From Actinomycetes bacterium (lineage in GTDB: Bacteria > Actinomycetota > Actinomycetes > Mycobacteriales > Micromonosporaceae): a DNA stretch of 7,781 bases. The notes under the pieces were generated by a model that saw only the letters and a list, made by a program, of their open reading frames with translations, had not been told where the DNA came from and did not search any database. How positions within the stretch are numbered: position 1 is the first letter of the stretch; the number at the start of each line of letters is the position of its first letter. Made by a program: the position numbers and the translations under genes. Of the stretch, positions 1 to 7,120 are shown piece by piece. The stretch is taken from assembly GCA_023437285.1 (NCBI GenBank), contig JAEZGP010000376.1:1-7781 (forward strand). The letters are read 5' to 3'.

Positions 1-2
1 GC

Positions 3-182
3 CCGTGGCTGGGCGGGCCGGTGGAGGCCGAGCTGGCCACGCGGGTGATCACGGCCGGCTGGTCGCCGGTGGCGGTACGGCCGTCGGCGCTCGGCCCCGA
101 CGCGACGGTCGTCGGCGCGGCCGGGTCCGTCGTGCGGGACGTCCTGGACCACCCCGCCGCGTGGCTAGCGACGCTGCCGTAG
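3..182 (+). CDS. ROK-family protein, C-terminal end (partial, 5' end outside window)
   Basis: Reading from base 3, an open frame of 59 codons runs to TAG at 180-182. It contains the segments GWSPVAVRPSALGPDA and TVVGAAGSVVRDVL. A 'pS.lG..a.viGAa' pattern close to the C-terminus is typical of ROK proteins (NagC/XylR-type sugar-responsive repressors and sugar kinases). In this family the segment forms the last strand and helices of the actin-like kinase fold. The N-terminus is missing, so it cannot be told directly whether a winged-helix DNA-binding domain is present. The PxS...VVGAA ending followed by a short helical tail looks more like the regulator subgroup, but that is inference. It is the only gene read on the plus strand, and its last 18 bases overlap the end of the converging membrane-protein gene. 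Confidence 0.72.
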   Translation, partial: PWLGGPVEAELATRVITAGWSPVAVRPSALGPDATVVGAAGSVVRDVLDHPAAWLATLP

Positions 183-584
183 CCAGATCAACCCGAGTAC
201 GGGCAGCACGAGCGGCACGAACCCGTACCCCTGGCCGTAGCCGGACCAGACCGTGGCGTCGGGGAACGCCGCCCGGTCGAGCAGGCTGAGCGTGCCGACG
301 ACGAGTACGCCGAGCAGCTCCACCGCGCAGCACGCGTACGCGAGGCGGCGGCCGAACCGGCTGCCCAGGGCCAGCCCGATCGTCGCGACCAGGTAGATCG
401 CCGCCGCCACGGCCGACAGGGTGTAGGCCACCGGGGCCTCGTCGAACTTCGTCGCGATCTGTACCCCGGCTCGCGCCCCGGCCGCCAGCGCGAACACGCC
501 GTAGATGCCGATGAGCACCCGCCCGGGGCCGCTGTTGGTGGCCGCCTCGCGGGTCTGCGGGGTCTCCTGGTCGATCACCGTCAC
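165..584 (-). CDS. Small four-helix integral membrane protein, conserved hypothetical
   Basis: A 139-residue protein from GTG at 584. Four hydrophobic segments lie at about residues 22-44, 52-74, 81-102 and 119-135, after a short polar N-terminus (VTVIDQETPQTREAA). The C-terminal third carries FPDATVWSGYGQGYGFVPLV followed by LPVLGLIWLR, which I recall as conserved in small actinobacterial membrane proteins of unknown role. No catalytic or ligand motif is visible. The chosen start overlaps the stop of the upstream membrane gene as GTGA, suggesting translational coupling. A weak AGCAGG lies 4 nt upstream of it. The in-frame GTG at 578 is a possible alternative start. An upstream ATG at 656 would add an Arg-rich stretch inside the neighbouring gene and was not used. 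The last 18 bases overlap the converging ROK gene. Function unknown. Confidence 0.8.
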   Translation of the reverse strand: MTVIDQETPQTREAATNSGPGRVLIGIYGVFALAAGARAGVQIATKFDEAPVAYTLSAVAAAIYLVATIGLALGSRFGRRLAYACCAVELLGVLVVGTLSLLDRAAFPDATVWSGYGQGYGFVPLVLPVLGLIWLRQRR

Positions 585-931
585 CACACCTGCTGGAGCC
601 GGAGCATGAGGACGGCGACGACGGCCCCGGCGACGGCCATGATGACCGAACCCCACCGGGTCTGCTCCATGTAGGCCAGCACGGTGGCCGCGGGCAGCAG
701 CAGCGCCACGGTGAACAGGTAGCCGATGAAGGTGGCGGGCTCGGCGGCCTTCTCACCGCCGGCCATGCGCACCAGCGCGATCACCACCTGGATGAGCACG
801 GCGACCTCGACGAGCGCGGCGAGCGCCAGGTGGCCACGGTTGAGCCAGCGTTCGCGCAGCGCGGCGATGAGCGCCCACACCGCGAGGACGAGCGAGCCGA
901 CGAGGATGCCGGTGGCCAGGGCGGGAGTCAC
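581..931 (-). CDS. Small four-helix integral membrane protein, conserved hypothetical
   Basis: A 116-residue protein from GTG at 931 with four predicted membrane spans at about residues 5-25, 35-55, 66-88 and 92-111. The charged loop RERWLNRGH lies between spans 1 and 2, and YMEQTRWGS precedes span 4. The protein ends in RLQQVW with almost no soluble part. The stop overlaps the GTG start of the following membrane gene by 4 nt, so the two are probably co-translated and may act as a pair. There is no strong Shine-Dalgarno sequence, only AGG 8 nt before the start. A TANNNT-type -10 hexamer lies 6 nt before the GTG, which would suit a leaderless transcript. I do not recognise a characterised family and assign no function. 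Confidence 0.8.
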   Translation of the reverse strand: MTPALATGILVGSLVLAVWALIAALRERWLNRGHLALAALVEVAVLIQVVIALVRMAGGEKAAEPATFIGYLFTVALLLPAATVLAYMEQTRWGSVIMAVAGAVVAVLMLRLQQVW

Positions 932-937
932 GGCGAA

Positions 938-966
938 AGCCTACCGGCCGGTTTTCGGCGCCCGAA
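938..966 (-). promoter_or_regulatory. Candidate promoter for the membrane-protein pair, possibly leaderless
   Basis: On the minus strand TAGGCT (943-938) fits the actinobacterial TANNNT -10 pattern. It is preceded, after 17 bp, by TTCGGG (966-961), a poor -35 match. Six bases separate the -10 from the GTG at 931, so transcription would begin at or next to the start codon. This is motif reading only. In such GC-rich DNA a hexamer of this kind can occur by chance. Confidence 0.3.
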
Positions 967-1023
967 TGCGCCGCCGCCGCGGGCATCAGCGTCCTTGAAA
1001 TTTCGGACAAACCCCCACAGGAA

Positions 1024-1042
1024 TCGCTTGTCCCAAGATCGA
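1024..1042 (-). terminator. Weak hairpin after the transporter operon, possible terminator
   Basis: The bases form TCG-CTTG, a 3-nt loop, then CAAG and, after a 2-nt bulge, CGA. That is a 7-bp interrupted stem starting 15 nt after the stop codon at 1057. In the minus direction it is followed by TTCCTGTGGGGGTTT, not a proper U-run. It is in the right place for a terminator but weak, and could be chance. Confidence 0.2.
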
Positions 1043-1056
1043 CAGTGACTCGGACG

Positions 1057-1566
1057 CTATTTCTGTGCGGTGACGGTGGTGGCGGTTACGGTGCCGTCCG
1101 AGGCGGTCTGGCCCTGGATGGTCACGGTCGAACCCGCCTTGATGTTCTTCAGGGTGCTCGACTGGCTCACCGACACCTTCGTGTCATCGGTGGTCTTCAC
1201 CGTCACCGTCTCGCCCGACGACGTGGTGATGTAGATCGTCGTACCGTTGACGAGCTTCACCGTGCCGGTCGTCGCGGCGCCGGGGCGGGTGCCGGCCTGA
1301 CCGCCCGCGCCGCCCTGCCCCCCACCGAAGCCGCCCGATCCGGCCCGGCCGGCGGTCAGCCCGCCCGGCGCGGCCGCGCTCGTGGGCGTACTCCCGGAGT
1401 TTTTCTGGACAAGCGAACCGGCGACGAAACCGCCGATGACCAGCAGCAGCCCGGCCAGCACCAACGTGACCTTGTTGACCCACCGACGGGGCGCCTTGGC
1501 GGCGAGCTCGCGCTCCAGGTCGTCGTCCAGCGGATCGGTCAGCTCGACGGTGGTGGGCTCGGTCAT
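1057..1566 (-). CDS. Membrane-anchored DUF5666-like protein with Gly-rich linker
   Basis: A 169-residue protein. An acidic N-terminus (residues 1-24) and a basic patch APRRWVNK are followed by one membrane helix (about 31-53). A Ser/Pro/Gly-rich linker (about 56-98, with GGFGGGQGGAGGQAG) leads to a C-terminal beta-rich domain (about 99-169). That domain shows GTVKLVNGTTIYITTSSGET, then TVKTTDDTKVSVS, LKNIKAGSTVTIQG and SDGTVTATTVT. This pattern of a strand pair, T..TKV and then L..GdtV.V.G....DGtv.A..V is what I know from DUF5666, a small OB-like domain found in exported proteins. Topology is likely N-in with the domain outside. The start was set at ATG 1566 because AGGGAG lies 9 nt upstream. 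An in-frame ATG at 1587 would overlap the permease end and is a weaker alternative. It is the last gene of the transporter operon, so a role as accessory, chaperone or substrate-handling partner of the pump is plausible but unproven. Confidence 0.85.
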   Translation of the reverse strand: MTEPTTVELTDPLDDDLERELAAKAPRRWVNKVTLVLAGLLLVIGGFVAGSLVQKNSGSTPTSAAAPGGLTAGRAGSGGFGGGQGGAGGQAGTRPGAATTGTVKLVNGTTIYITTSSGETVTVKTTDDTKVSVSQSSTLKNIKAGSTVTIQGQTASDGTVTATTVTAQK

Positions 1567-1575
1567 CGGGTTCTG

Positions 1576-1581
1576 CTCCCT
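1576..1581 (-). promoter_or_regulatory. Ribosome binding site that sets the DUF5666-like start
   Basis: AGGGAG on the minus strand lies 9 nt before ATG 1566 and shares bases with the permease stop codon TAG (1582-1580). Ribosomes finishing the permease would therefore end directly on this site, which suggests coupled translation. It favours ATG 1566 over ATG 1587. Confidence 0.6.
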
Positions 1582-2784
1582 ACTCATAGCGAAGTGCCTC
1601 GATCGGGCGAAGCGACGCGGCGCGGCTGGCCGGATAACTGCCGAAGAACAGGCCGATGGCGACGGAGACGCCCAGGGCCAGGGCGATCGAGCTGGGCACG
1701 ATCACGGGCTTGATGCCGACGATGGTGAACTGGCTGCCGATCAGCGCCGCGGCGACGCCGGCCAGGCCGCCGAACAGACTCAGTACGGTCGCCTCGACGA
1801 GGAACTGGGTGAGCACGGTGCGCTTAGGGGCGCCGAGAGCCTTGCGGATGCCGATCTCACGGGTCCGTTCGGTGACCGTCACCATCATGATGTTGGTGAT
1901 GCCGATGCCGCCGACGAGCAGGCTGATGCCGGCCACCGCGCCGAGCAGCACGGTGAACGTCTCGGCCGTGGCCGTGCGGGTCTCCAGCAGCTGCGACTGG
2001 CTGCGGATCGTGTACGGCGCGCTCGCGCCAGCCGTCACGCGCAGCTTCTCGTTGAGGATCGCGGTGATCTGCGCCTGGGCGGCGTCGACCGTCTCGGCGC
2101 TGGTCGCCTGCACGAGCAGCTGGTTGAGCGAGCCGTACCCGGTCAGCGTCTCCTGCACGGCGCTGATCGGCGCGATCGCCACGTCGTTCGGGTCGTTGAA
2201 GCCCGAGCTGCCCTTCTCGGCGAGCACGCCGATGACCCTGAACAGCGTGCCGTTGACGGTGATCTGCTGGTCGATCGGGTCGACGCCGGTGAACAGCGCC
2301 TCGGCCACCGTCGAGCCGATGACCGCGACCTTGCGGCCCTGCGTCACGTCGTCCTGCGTGAACAGCGAACCCTTGGCCACGGCGAAGTTCGACGCCGCGA
2401 CATAGCCCGGGTACGTGCCGACGAACTGCGGCACCGAGTGATCCATGCCGGCGTACGTGGCCGTCTGCGAGCCGGTCACGACCGGGGACACGGACGCCAC
2501 GTCCGGCGCGGCGGACTTGTCGGCCAACGCCGACACGAGCTCGAAGCTGAACGCGGTGTTGCGCGTGTTGGCCGACGCCTGGCGCACGCCCCCGCTGGAC
2601 ACGGTCAGCGTGTTCGTACCGAGCGATTCGATCTGATCCTGGACCGCCTTCGCCGAACCGGTGCCGACCGCGACCAGCAGGATCACGGCGGCGACGCCGA
2701 TGAGCATGCCCAGCACCGTCAGGCCCGACCGCAGCTTGTTCGCGGTCACGCCGCGAATCGCGAATCTCACCGTCTCGAACACGC

Positions 2785-2788
<4 letters not shown>
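1580..2788 (-). CDS. MacB/FtsX-type ABC transporter permease
   Basis: A 402-residue permease with the standard MacB topology. The cytoplasmic start FETVRFAIRGVTANKLRS is followed by membrane span 1 (about 21-42). A large extracytoplasmic MacB_PCD-type domain (about 43-275) precedes three C-terminal spans (about 278-303, 329-352, 364-385) forming the FtsX domain. The family signatures VGGIGITNIMMVTVTERTRE (about 292-311) and IGIRKALGA (312-320) are intact, as is the terminal LRPIEALRYE. Length is close to the usual 400 for Gram-positive members, which lack the fused ATPase of Gram-negative MacB. The GTG start is preceded by GGAGG with a 7-nt spacer and overlaps the ATPase stop as GTGA. MacB proteins work as mechanotransmission dimers: ATP hydrolysis in the cytoplasm moves the external domains without a classical transmembrane channel. 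With the adjacent ATPase and adaptor it should form an exporter. The substrate cannot be read from sequence. Confidence 0.95.
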
Positions 2789-3503
<715 letters not shown>

Positions 3504-3507
<4 letters not shown>

Positions 3508-4688
3508 CGCGGGCCCCCGCCACCGGCACCGCCGCCGGGGAAGCCGCCCGCGCCACCGGGGAAGCCGCCCGCGCCGCCGGGGAAACCGCCGCCGCCGGGG
3601 AACTGGTTGGTGCCCCCGGACGTCGTCTGGGTCACCACGACGACCTGGTCGCCGACGTTCACGCCCGACTTGATCTCGGTGTACGAGTCGCCCTCGACGC
3701 CGACCTCGACGGGCCGCAGTTCGGTCGCGCCGTTGGTCGAGACCGTGACCAGGCGCTGGCTGCCGACCGTACGGACGGAGCTGGCCGGCACCCGGATGAC
3801 GTTGGACGCCGCGGAGATGGCCACCACGGCCGTGACGGTCTGGCCGATGCGCGCGCCGGACGGCACCGAGTCCAGGCTGATCACCACGGCGTACGAGTTG
3901 ACGTTGTTGGCCGTCGTGGCCGTCGGGGCGACGGTCTTCACCTTGCCGGTGACCCGCGTGTCGGGCAGCGCGCTCCACGTCACCGTGGCCGGCTGGCCGG
4001 CCTTGAGCTTCGTCGCGTCCGTCTCGGCGAAGCTCGCCGAGACCTGCAGCTTCCTGACGTCGACGATGGAGATGAAGCCGCTGGACGAGGTTGAGCCGCC
4101 GGAGCCGCCGCCACCGGAGCCGCCACCCGACCCGCCGGAACCGCCCGACGAGCCCCCCAGCGTCCCGTTGACCGCGGTCACCGTGCCGGCCATGGGTGCC
4201 TTGAGCACGGTGCCGGCGAGCGTCCGCGCCGCTTCGTCGACGGACGCCTGAGCGGCCGTAACGTCGGCCTTGGCGTTGGCGATCGTCGTGTCGTCGGGCT
4301 CGGTGGCGCCCTCGGCCCGGCCCAGCGCCGCCTCGGCCGCCGCGAGGTTGTCCTCGGCGGTGTCGAGCGCCGCCTGAGCCGCAGCCGGGTCGATCTTCGC
4401 GAGGACCTGGCCCTTCTTGACCGCGTCACCGACCTTCACGGAGATCGACGTCACCGTCCCCGAGGTGGCGAAGTTCGCGGTCGCCGTCGCGGCGCTGGCC
4501 ACCGAGCCGGTCGCCGTCGCGGTCGCCGTCACGTCGCCCTGGGTTGCCGCCACCAGGCGGGTACCGGTCGTCGCCGCCGGCGCCGTCTCGGGCCCGGCCA
4601 CCGTCCGGTAGGCCCAGAAGCCCCCGCTAAGGACGGCCAGGGCGAGGGCGGTGTTCACGAGGATCACCGGTCGTTGCCACACACGCAT
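3504..4688 (-). CDS. Membrane-fusion/periplasmic-adaptor-type subunit (MacA/YknX-like)
   Basis: A 394-residue adaptor. A basic N-terminus and one signal-anchor helix (about 8-27) are followed by an Ala/Thr-rich stretch. The first lipoyl half is GTVTSISVKVGDAVKKGQVL (77-96), then comes an alpha-hairpin (about 101-158) rich in Ala/Glu/Asp. The second lipoyl half begins at LKAPMAGTVTAVNGTLGG (162-179). Residues 178-203 are almost purely Gly and Ser. A beta-barrel domain follows from ISIVDVRKLQVSASFAETDA to about 290, then a membrane-proximal domain (about 292-355) with VIRVPASSV and GDSYTEIKSG. The tail (about 362-394) is FPGG-rich. In MacA-type systems the adaptor sits outside the membrane on the permease. 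In a Gram-positive it is expected to face the wall, as YknX does. The short hairpin (about 60 residues) fits an envelope without a TolC-like partner. The ATG start at 4688 has only a weak upstream purine run. The stop overlaps the ATPase start as ATGA. Confidence 0.93.
3531..3600. repeat. 21-bp tandem repeat (about 3.3 copies) inside the adaptor gene
   Basis: Units at 3531-3551, 3552-3572 and 3573-3593, with a partial copy 3594-3600, share the pattern gcc(g/a)ccgggga(a)(g/a)ccgcc. Units 1 and 2 differ at a single base, and unit 3 diverges at its end. The unit is a multiple of three and codes FPGGAGG-type heptads in the adaptor tail, so copy-number change would keep the frame. Confidence 0.85.
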
Positions 4689-4729
4689 GGCGTGGATCGT
4701 GGCCTGTCCCGTTCAGAGCAAACCTGTGG

Positions 4730-6310
4730 TTAGCTCGTAGGAAGCTGGGAGTCGTCCTCACGAGGGATGTCGGGCTCGGCGGGCAGCAGGACCCGGAACC
4801 GCGCGCCGGCGCCCGGGGCGGTGCGCAGTTCGACGCGGCCGCCGTGCGCCGTCACGATGGCCGCCACGATCGACAGGCCCAGGCCCGCGCCGCCGTGCAC
4901 GCGGGTACGGCTGTGATCGATCCGGTAGAGCCGCTCGAAGACGCGCGTGGCGTCCTCGGGGCGCATGCCGGGTCCGGTGTCGTGCACCTCGATCACTGCC
5001 ACGGGTACGTCGTCGGGCAGCGGGTCGCCCACGGCCGCGGTCGGCGGCCCGCCGGCCGTCGCGGGCGTGAGCCGGCCCACGCCCACCTCGACGCGGGCGG
5101 TCTCGGGGGTGTGTTGCAGGGCGTTGGTGACCAGGTTCGTCACCACCTGCCGGATGCGCGCCTCGTCGCCCAGGACGGTCACCGGCTCCAGGATCCCGCC
5201 CGGGCCGCCGACGGCATCCAGGTGGACGAACCGGGTCGGCACCCGTACGTGCGCGTCGCGCACCGCGTCGGCGGCCACGCCGAGCAGGTCCACCGGGACG
5301 CGGTCGAGCGGACGCTCCTCATCGAGCCGCGCGAGCAGCAGCAGGTCGTTGACCAGCAGCCGCATCCGGCCGACCTCGCCCTCGATGCGGCCCATCGCCT
5401 CGTCCAGTTCGGGGCCGGGACGCACGCCGCCTCGCCGGTACAGTTCGGCGAAGCCCTGGATCGAGGTCAGCGGCGTGCGCAGTTCGTGCGAGGCGTCGGC
5501 GAGGAACTGGCGCAGCTTGCGCTCGGACTCGGTGCGCGCCTCGACCTCCTCCTCGATGCGTCCCAGCATGGTGTTGAGCGCGGTACCCAGCCGGCCCGAC
5601 TCGGTGTGCGGGTCGGCGTCGTCGACCCGGCGCGACAGGTCGCCCGCCGCGATGTCGGCGGCCGCCTGTTCCATGCGGGTCAGCGGACGCAGCCCGATGC
5701 GTACCACGGAGGCCGCGGCCACCCCGATGAACAACAGCATCAGGCCGATCACGGCGGCGTCGATGATGATGAGGTTGTCCTGGATCGACTCCACCTCGTC
5801 CAGCGACACGACCCCGACGACGTACCCGTCGGTGTTCCTGAGCTGGGCCACCATGACCCGCGAGTCGCCGGCGGTGAAGGCGGCGCGGCCCGCGTGTGCG
5901 GTCACCGACGCGAAGTCGCCCAGGTCGGGCGGGTCGGGCTGGTTCCAGTCCGGGAAGAGCGGCCGACCCTGCGCGTCCTGCGTGATCCGGTTGCCGTCCG
6001 CGTCGTAGAGATAGGCGTTGTACTCCGGCCCGAACACGCCCCGGTTCCCCAGGTTGGGCCGCCGAGCGCCGTCGAACTGCGGATTGGGCCCGGGAGCGTC
6101 CTGGTCCAGCCGGATCAGGGAGGCGGCTCGCACCCCGTTATCGAGCTGGCGGTCCAGCCGCTCCATCAGATAGCCGCGGAGCAGGATCACGCCGAAGGCG
6201 TTCGCCGCGATCAGCGCGACCGCCGCGAGCGTGGCCACGACGACCACCATGCGGGTACGCAGGGTCCAGGTCCGCCAGGACCGCAGCCGGGGTCGTCGCA
6301 GGCCGAGCAT
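4730..6310 (-). CDS. Sensor histidine kinase (HAMP-HisKA-HATPase_c)
   Basis: A 526-residue membrane kinase. Membrane span 1 (about 21-45) and span 2 (about 180-204) enclose an extracytoplasmic sensor of about 135 residues. The first half of the sensor is Pro/Asn/Gly-rich (PGPNPQFDGARRPN, WNQPDPPDLGDF); the second half ends in a strand pattern GYVVGVVSLDEVES. A HAMP linker (about 202-256, with RPLTRMEQAAADIAAGDL) leads to HisKA with phospho-acceptor His275 in DASHELRTPLTSIQGF. The HATPase domain shows the N-box TNLVTNALQHT (391-401), G1 DTGPGM (444-449), the F-box VFERLYRID (457-465) and G2 GGAGLGLS (473-480). All catalytic motifs are intact. It starts at ATG 6310, 2 nt after the response-regulator stop, so the two are a cognate pair. 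The layout resembles actinobacterial TrcS/CutS-type kinases. The stimulus is unknown, but linkage to an exporter suggests an envelope or extracellular signal. Confidence 0.95.
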   Translation of the reverse strand: MLGLRRPRLRSWRTWTLRTRMVVVVATLAAVALIAANAFGVILLRGYLMERLDRQLDNGVRAASLIRLDQDAPGPNPQFDGARRPNLGNRGVFGPEYNAYLYDADGNRITQDAQGRPLFPDWNQPDPPDLGDFASVTAHAGRAAFTAGDSRVMVAQLRNTDGYVVGVVSLDEVESIQDNLIIIDAAVIGLMLLFIGVAAASVVRIGLRPLTRMEQAAADIAAGDLSRRVDDADPHTESGRLGTALNTMLGRIEEEVEARTESERKLRQFLADASHELRTPLTSIQGFAELYRRGGVRPGPELDEAMGRIEGEVGRMRLLVNDLLLLARLDEERPLDRVPVDLLGVAADAVRDAHVRVPTRFVHLDAVGGPGGILEPVTVLGDEARIRQVVTNLVTNALQHTPETARVEVGVGRLTPATAGGPPTAAVGDPLPDDVPVAVIEVHDTGPGMRPEDATRVFERLYRIDHSRTRVHGGAGLGLSIVAAIVTAHGGRVELRTAPGAGARFRVLLPAEPDIPREDDSQLPTS

Positions 6311-6312
6311 GA

Positions 6313-7008
6313 CTACCCGTCCGAACGCGGCAGCCGCAGCGCGTAGCCCACGCCGCGCACGGTGTGTATCAGCGGCGGCGCAGACTTATCGATCTTGCGA
6401 CGGAGATAGTACACATAGGACTCAACGATCCGGCCGTCGCCGCCGAAGTCGTAGCTCCACACCCGGTCGAGGATCTGCGCCTTGCTCACCACGCGTCCCG
6501 CGTTGGTCATCAGGTACCGCAGCAGGTTGAACTCCGTCGGAGACAGGTCGATGAGCTGGCCGCCCCGGCGCACCTCGTGCGCGTCCTCGTCCAGTTCCAG
6601 GTCCGCGTAGCGCAGCACGCCCGGGTCGTCTGCGTCGGGCTCGGCGCGGCTGCGCCGCAGGATCGCCCGGATCCGCAGCACGACCTCCTCCAGGCTGAAC
6701 GGCTTGGTGACATAGTCGTCGCCGCCGACGGTGAGGCCCGAGATCCGGTCCTCGACCGCGTCGCGCGCCGTCAGGAACAGCACCGGCACGCGCCGGCCGG
6801 CCGCGCGCAGCCGGTGCGCCACCTCGAAGCCGTCGAAGTCGGGCAGCATCACGTCGAGGACGACGAGGTCGGGCTCGAACTCCTCGGCGGCGATGAGCGC
6901 CTCCCGGCCCGCGTTCGCCACGCGCACGTCGAAGTCCGTGAGCCGCAGCGTCGCCGACAGCAACGCGCAGATGTTCGGCTCGTCGTCGACGACAAGAATC
7001 TTCGCCAC
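6313..7008 (-). CDS. OmpR/PhoB-family response regulator
   Basis: A 231-residue regulator. The receiver domain (about 1-118) has the acidic pocket Asp8/Asp9 in ILVVDDEPN, phospho-acceptor Asp52 in VVLDVMLP, the switch Thr80 in FLTARD and Lys102 in YVTKPFSLEE. After a short linker, the winged-helix DNA-binding domain (about 130-228) shows LSPTEFNLLRYLM, ILDRVWSYDFGGDGRIVESY, YLRRKIDK and IHTVRGVGYALR. The FGGDGRIVES segment resembles the TrcR/CutR subgroup of actinobacteria. GTG 7008 was chosen as start because AGG lies 7 nt upstream and the receiver begins right after it. An upstream ATG at 7068 would add 20 residues outside the usual fold. It is the first gene of the regulator-kinase-transporter set and probably controls that set, possibly through the direct repeats upstream. 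This control is inferred from position only. Confidence 0.95.
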   Translation of the reverse strand: MAKILVVDDEPNICALLSATLRLTDFDVRVANAGREALIAAEEFEPDLVVLDVMLPDFDGFEVAHRLRAAGRRVPVLFLTARDAVEDRISGLTVGGDDYVTKPFSLEEVVLRIRAILRRSRAEPDADDPGVLRYADLELDEDAHEVRRGGQLIDLSPTEFNLLRYLMTNAGRVVSKAQILDRVWSYDFGGDGRIVESYVYYLRRKIDKSAPPLIHTVRGVGYALRLPRSDG

Positions 7009-7015
7009 TCGTCCA

Positions 7016-7018
7016 CCT
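7016..7018 (-). promoter_or_regulatory. Shine-Dalgarno core supporting the GTG start of the response regulator
   Basis: AGG on the minus strand, in the context ACAGGTGGACGA, lies 7 nt before GTG 7008. It is short but well placed, and the receiver fold begins directly at this GTG. Confidence 0.45.
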
Positions 7019-7062
7019 GTCCCGAGCCTGTACGCCGGGCCCGCCTGCACCGCGATCTGACC

Positions 7063-7090
7063 TGCCATGAGCCCATGTCTAGTGCCATGA
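7063..7090 (-). promoter_or_regulatory. Direct repeat TCATGGCA x2, candidate operator upstream of the response regulator
   Basis: TCATGGCA occurs on the minus strand at 7090-7083 and again at 7070-7063, start to start exactly 20 bp, about two helical turns. A related CATGGGC lies between them (7077-7071). OmpR/PhoB-type regulators bind direct repeats, so this could be an autoregulatory site. The region is the 112-base gap between the second adaptor and the regulator and should also hold the operon promoter. TAGACA (7081-7076) is a poor -10 candidate. Confidence 0.35.
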
Positions 7091-7120
7091 CCTCGGAGGT
7101 TGCTGAGAGCCAGCTGTCGG

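Noticed and set aside
585..656. Upstream ATG start for the 139-residue membrane protein
   Set aside because: It would add an Arg/Pro-rich stretch lying inside the upstream gene. The GTG at 584 gives the usual 4-nt overlap.
49..756. Minus-strand open frame of 235 codons across both small membrane genes
   Set aside because: Its Arg/Pro/Gly-rich translation has no hydrophobic spans, while the two overlapping frames give clean four-helix proteins.
991..1008. GTCC / GAAATTTC / GGAC inverted repeat as an operator or terminator
   Set aside because: The outer stem is only 4 bp, the inner palindrome is off-centre, and no U-run follows. It cannot be told from chance.
3531..3600. Short regular repeats considered as a CRISPR array
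   Set aside because: The units are contiguous 21-bp copies with no spacers and code an in-frame protein repeat.
3508..3978. N-terminal extension of the ATPase frame up to 3978
   Set aside because: The extension overlaps the adaptor in another frame and is Arg/Gly-rich. The ABC domain begins properly after ATG 3507, which makes a 4-nt ATGA overlap.
4844..6346. Long plus-strand open frame of 500 codons opposite the sensor kinase
   Set aside because: The kinase strand holds all H, N, G1, F and G2 boxes. The antisense product is low-complexity with no family features.
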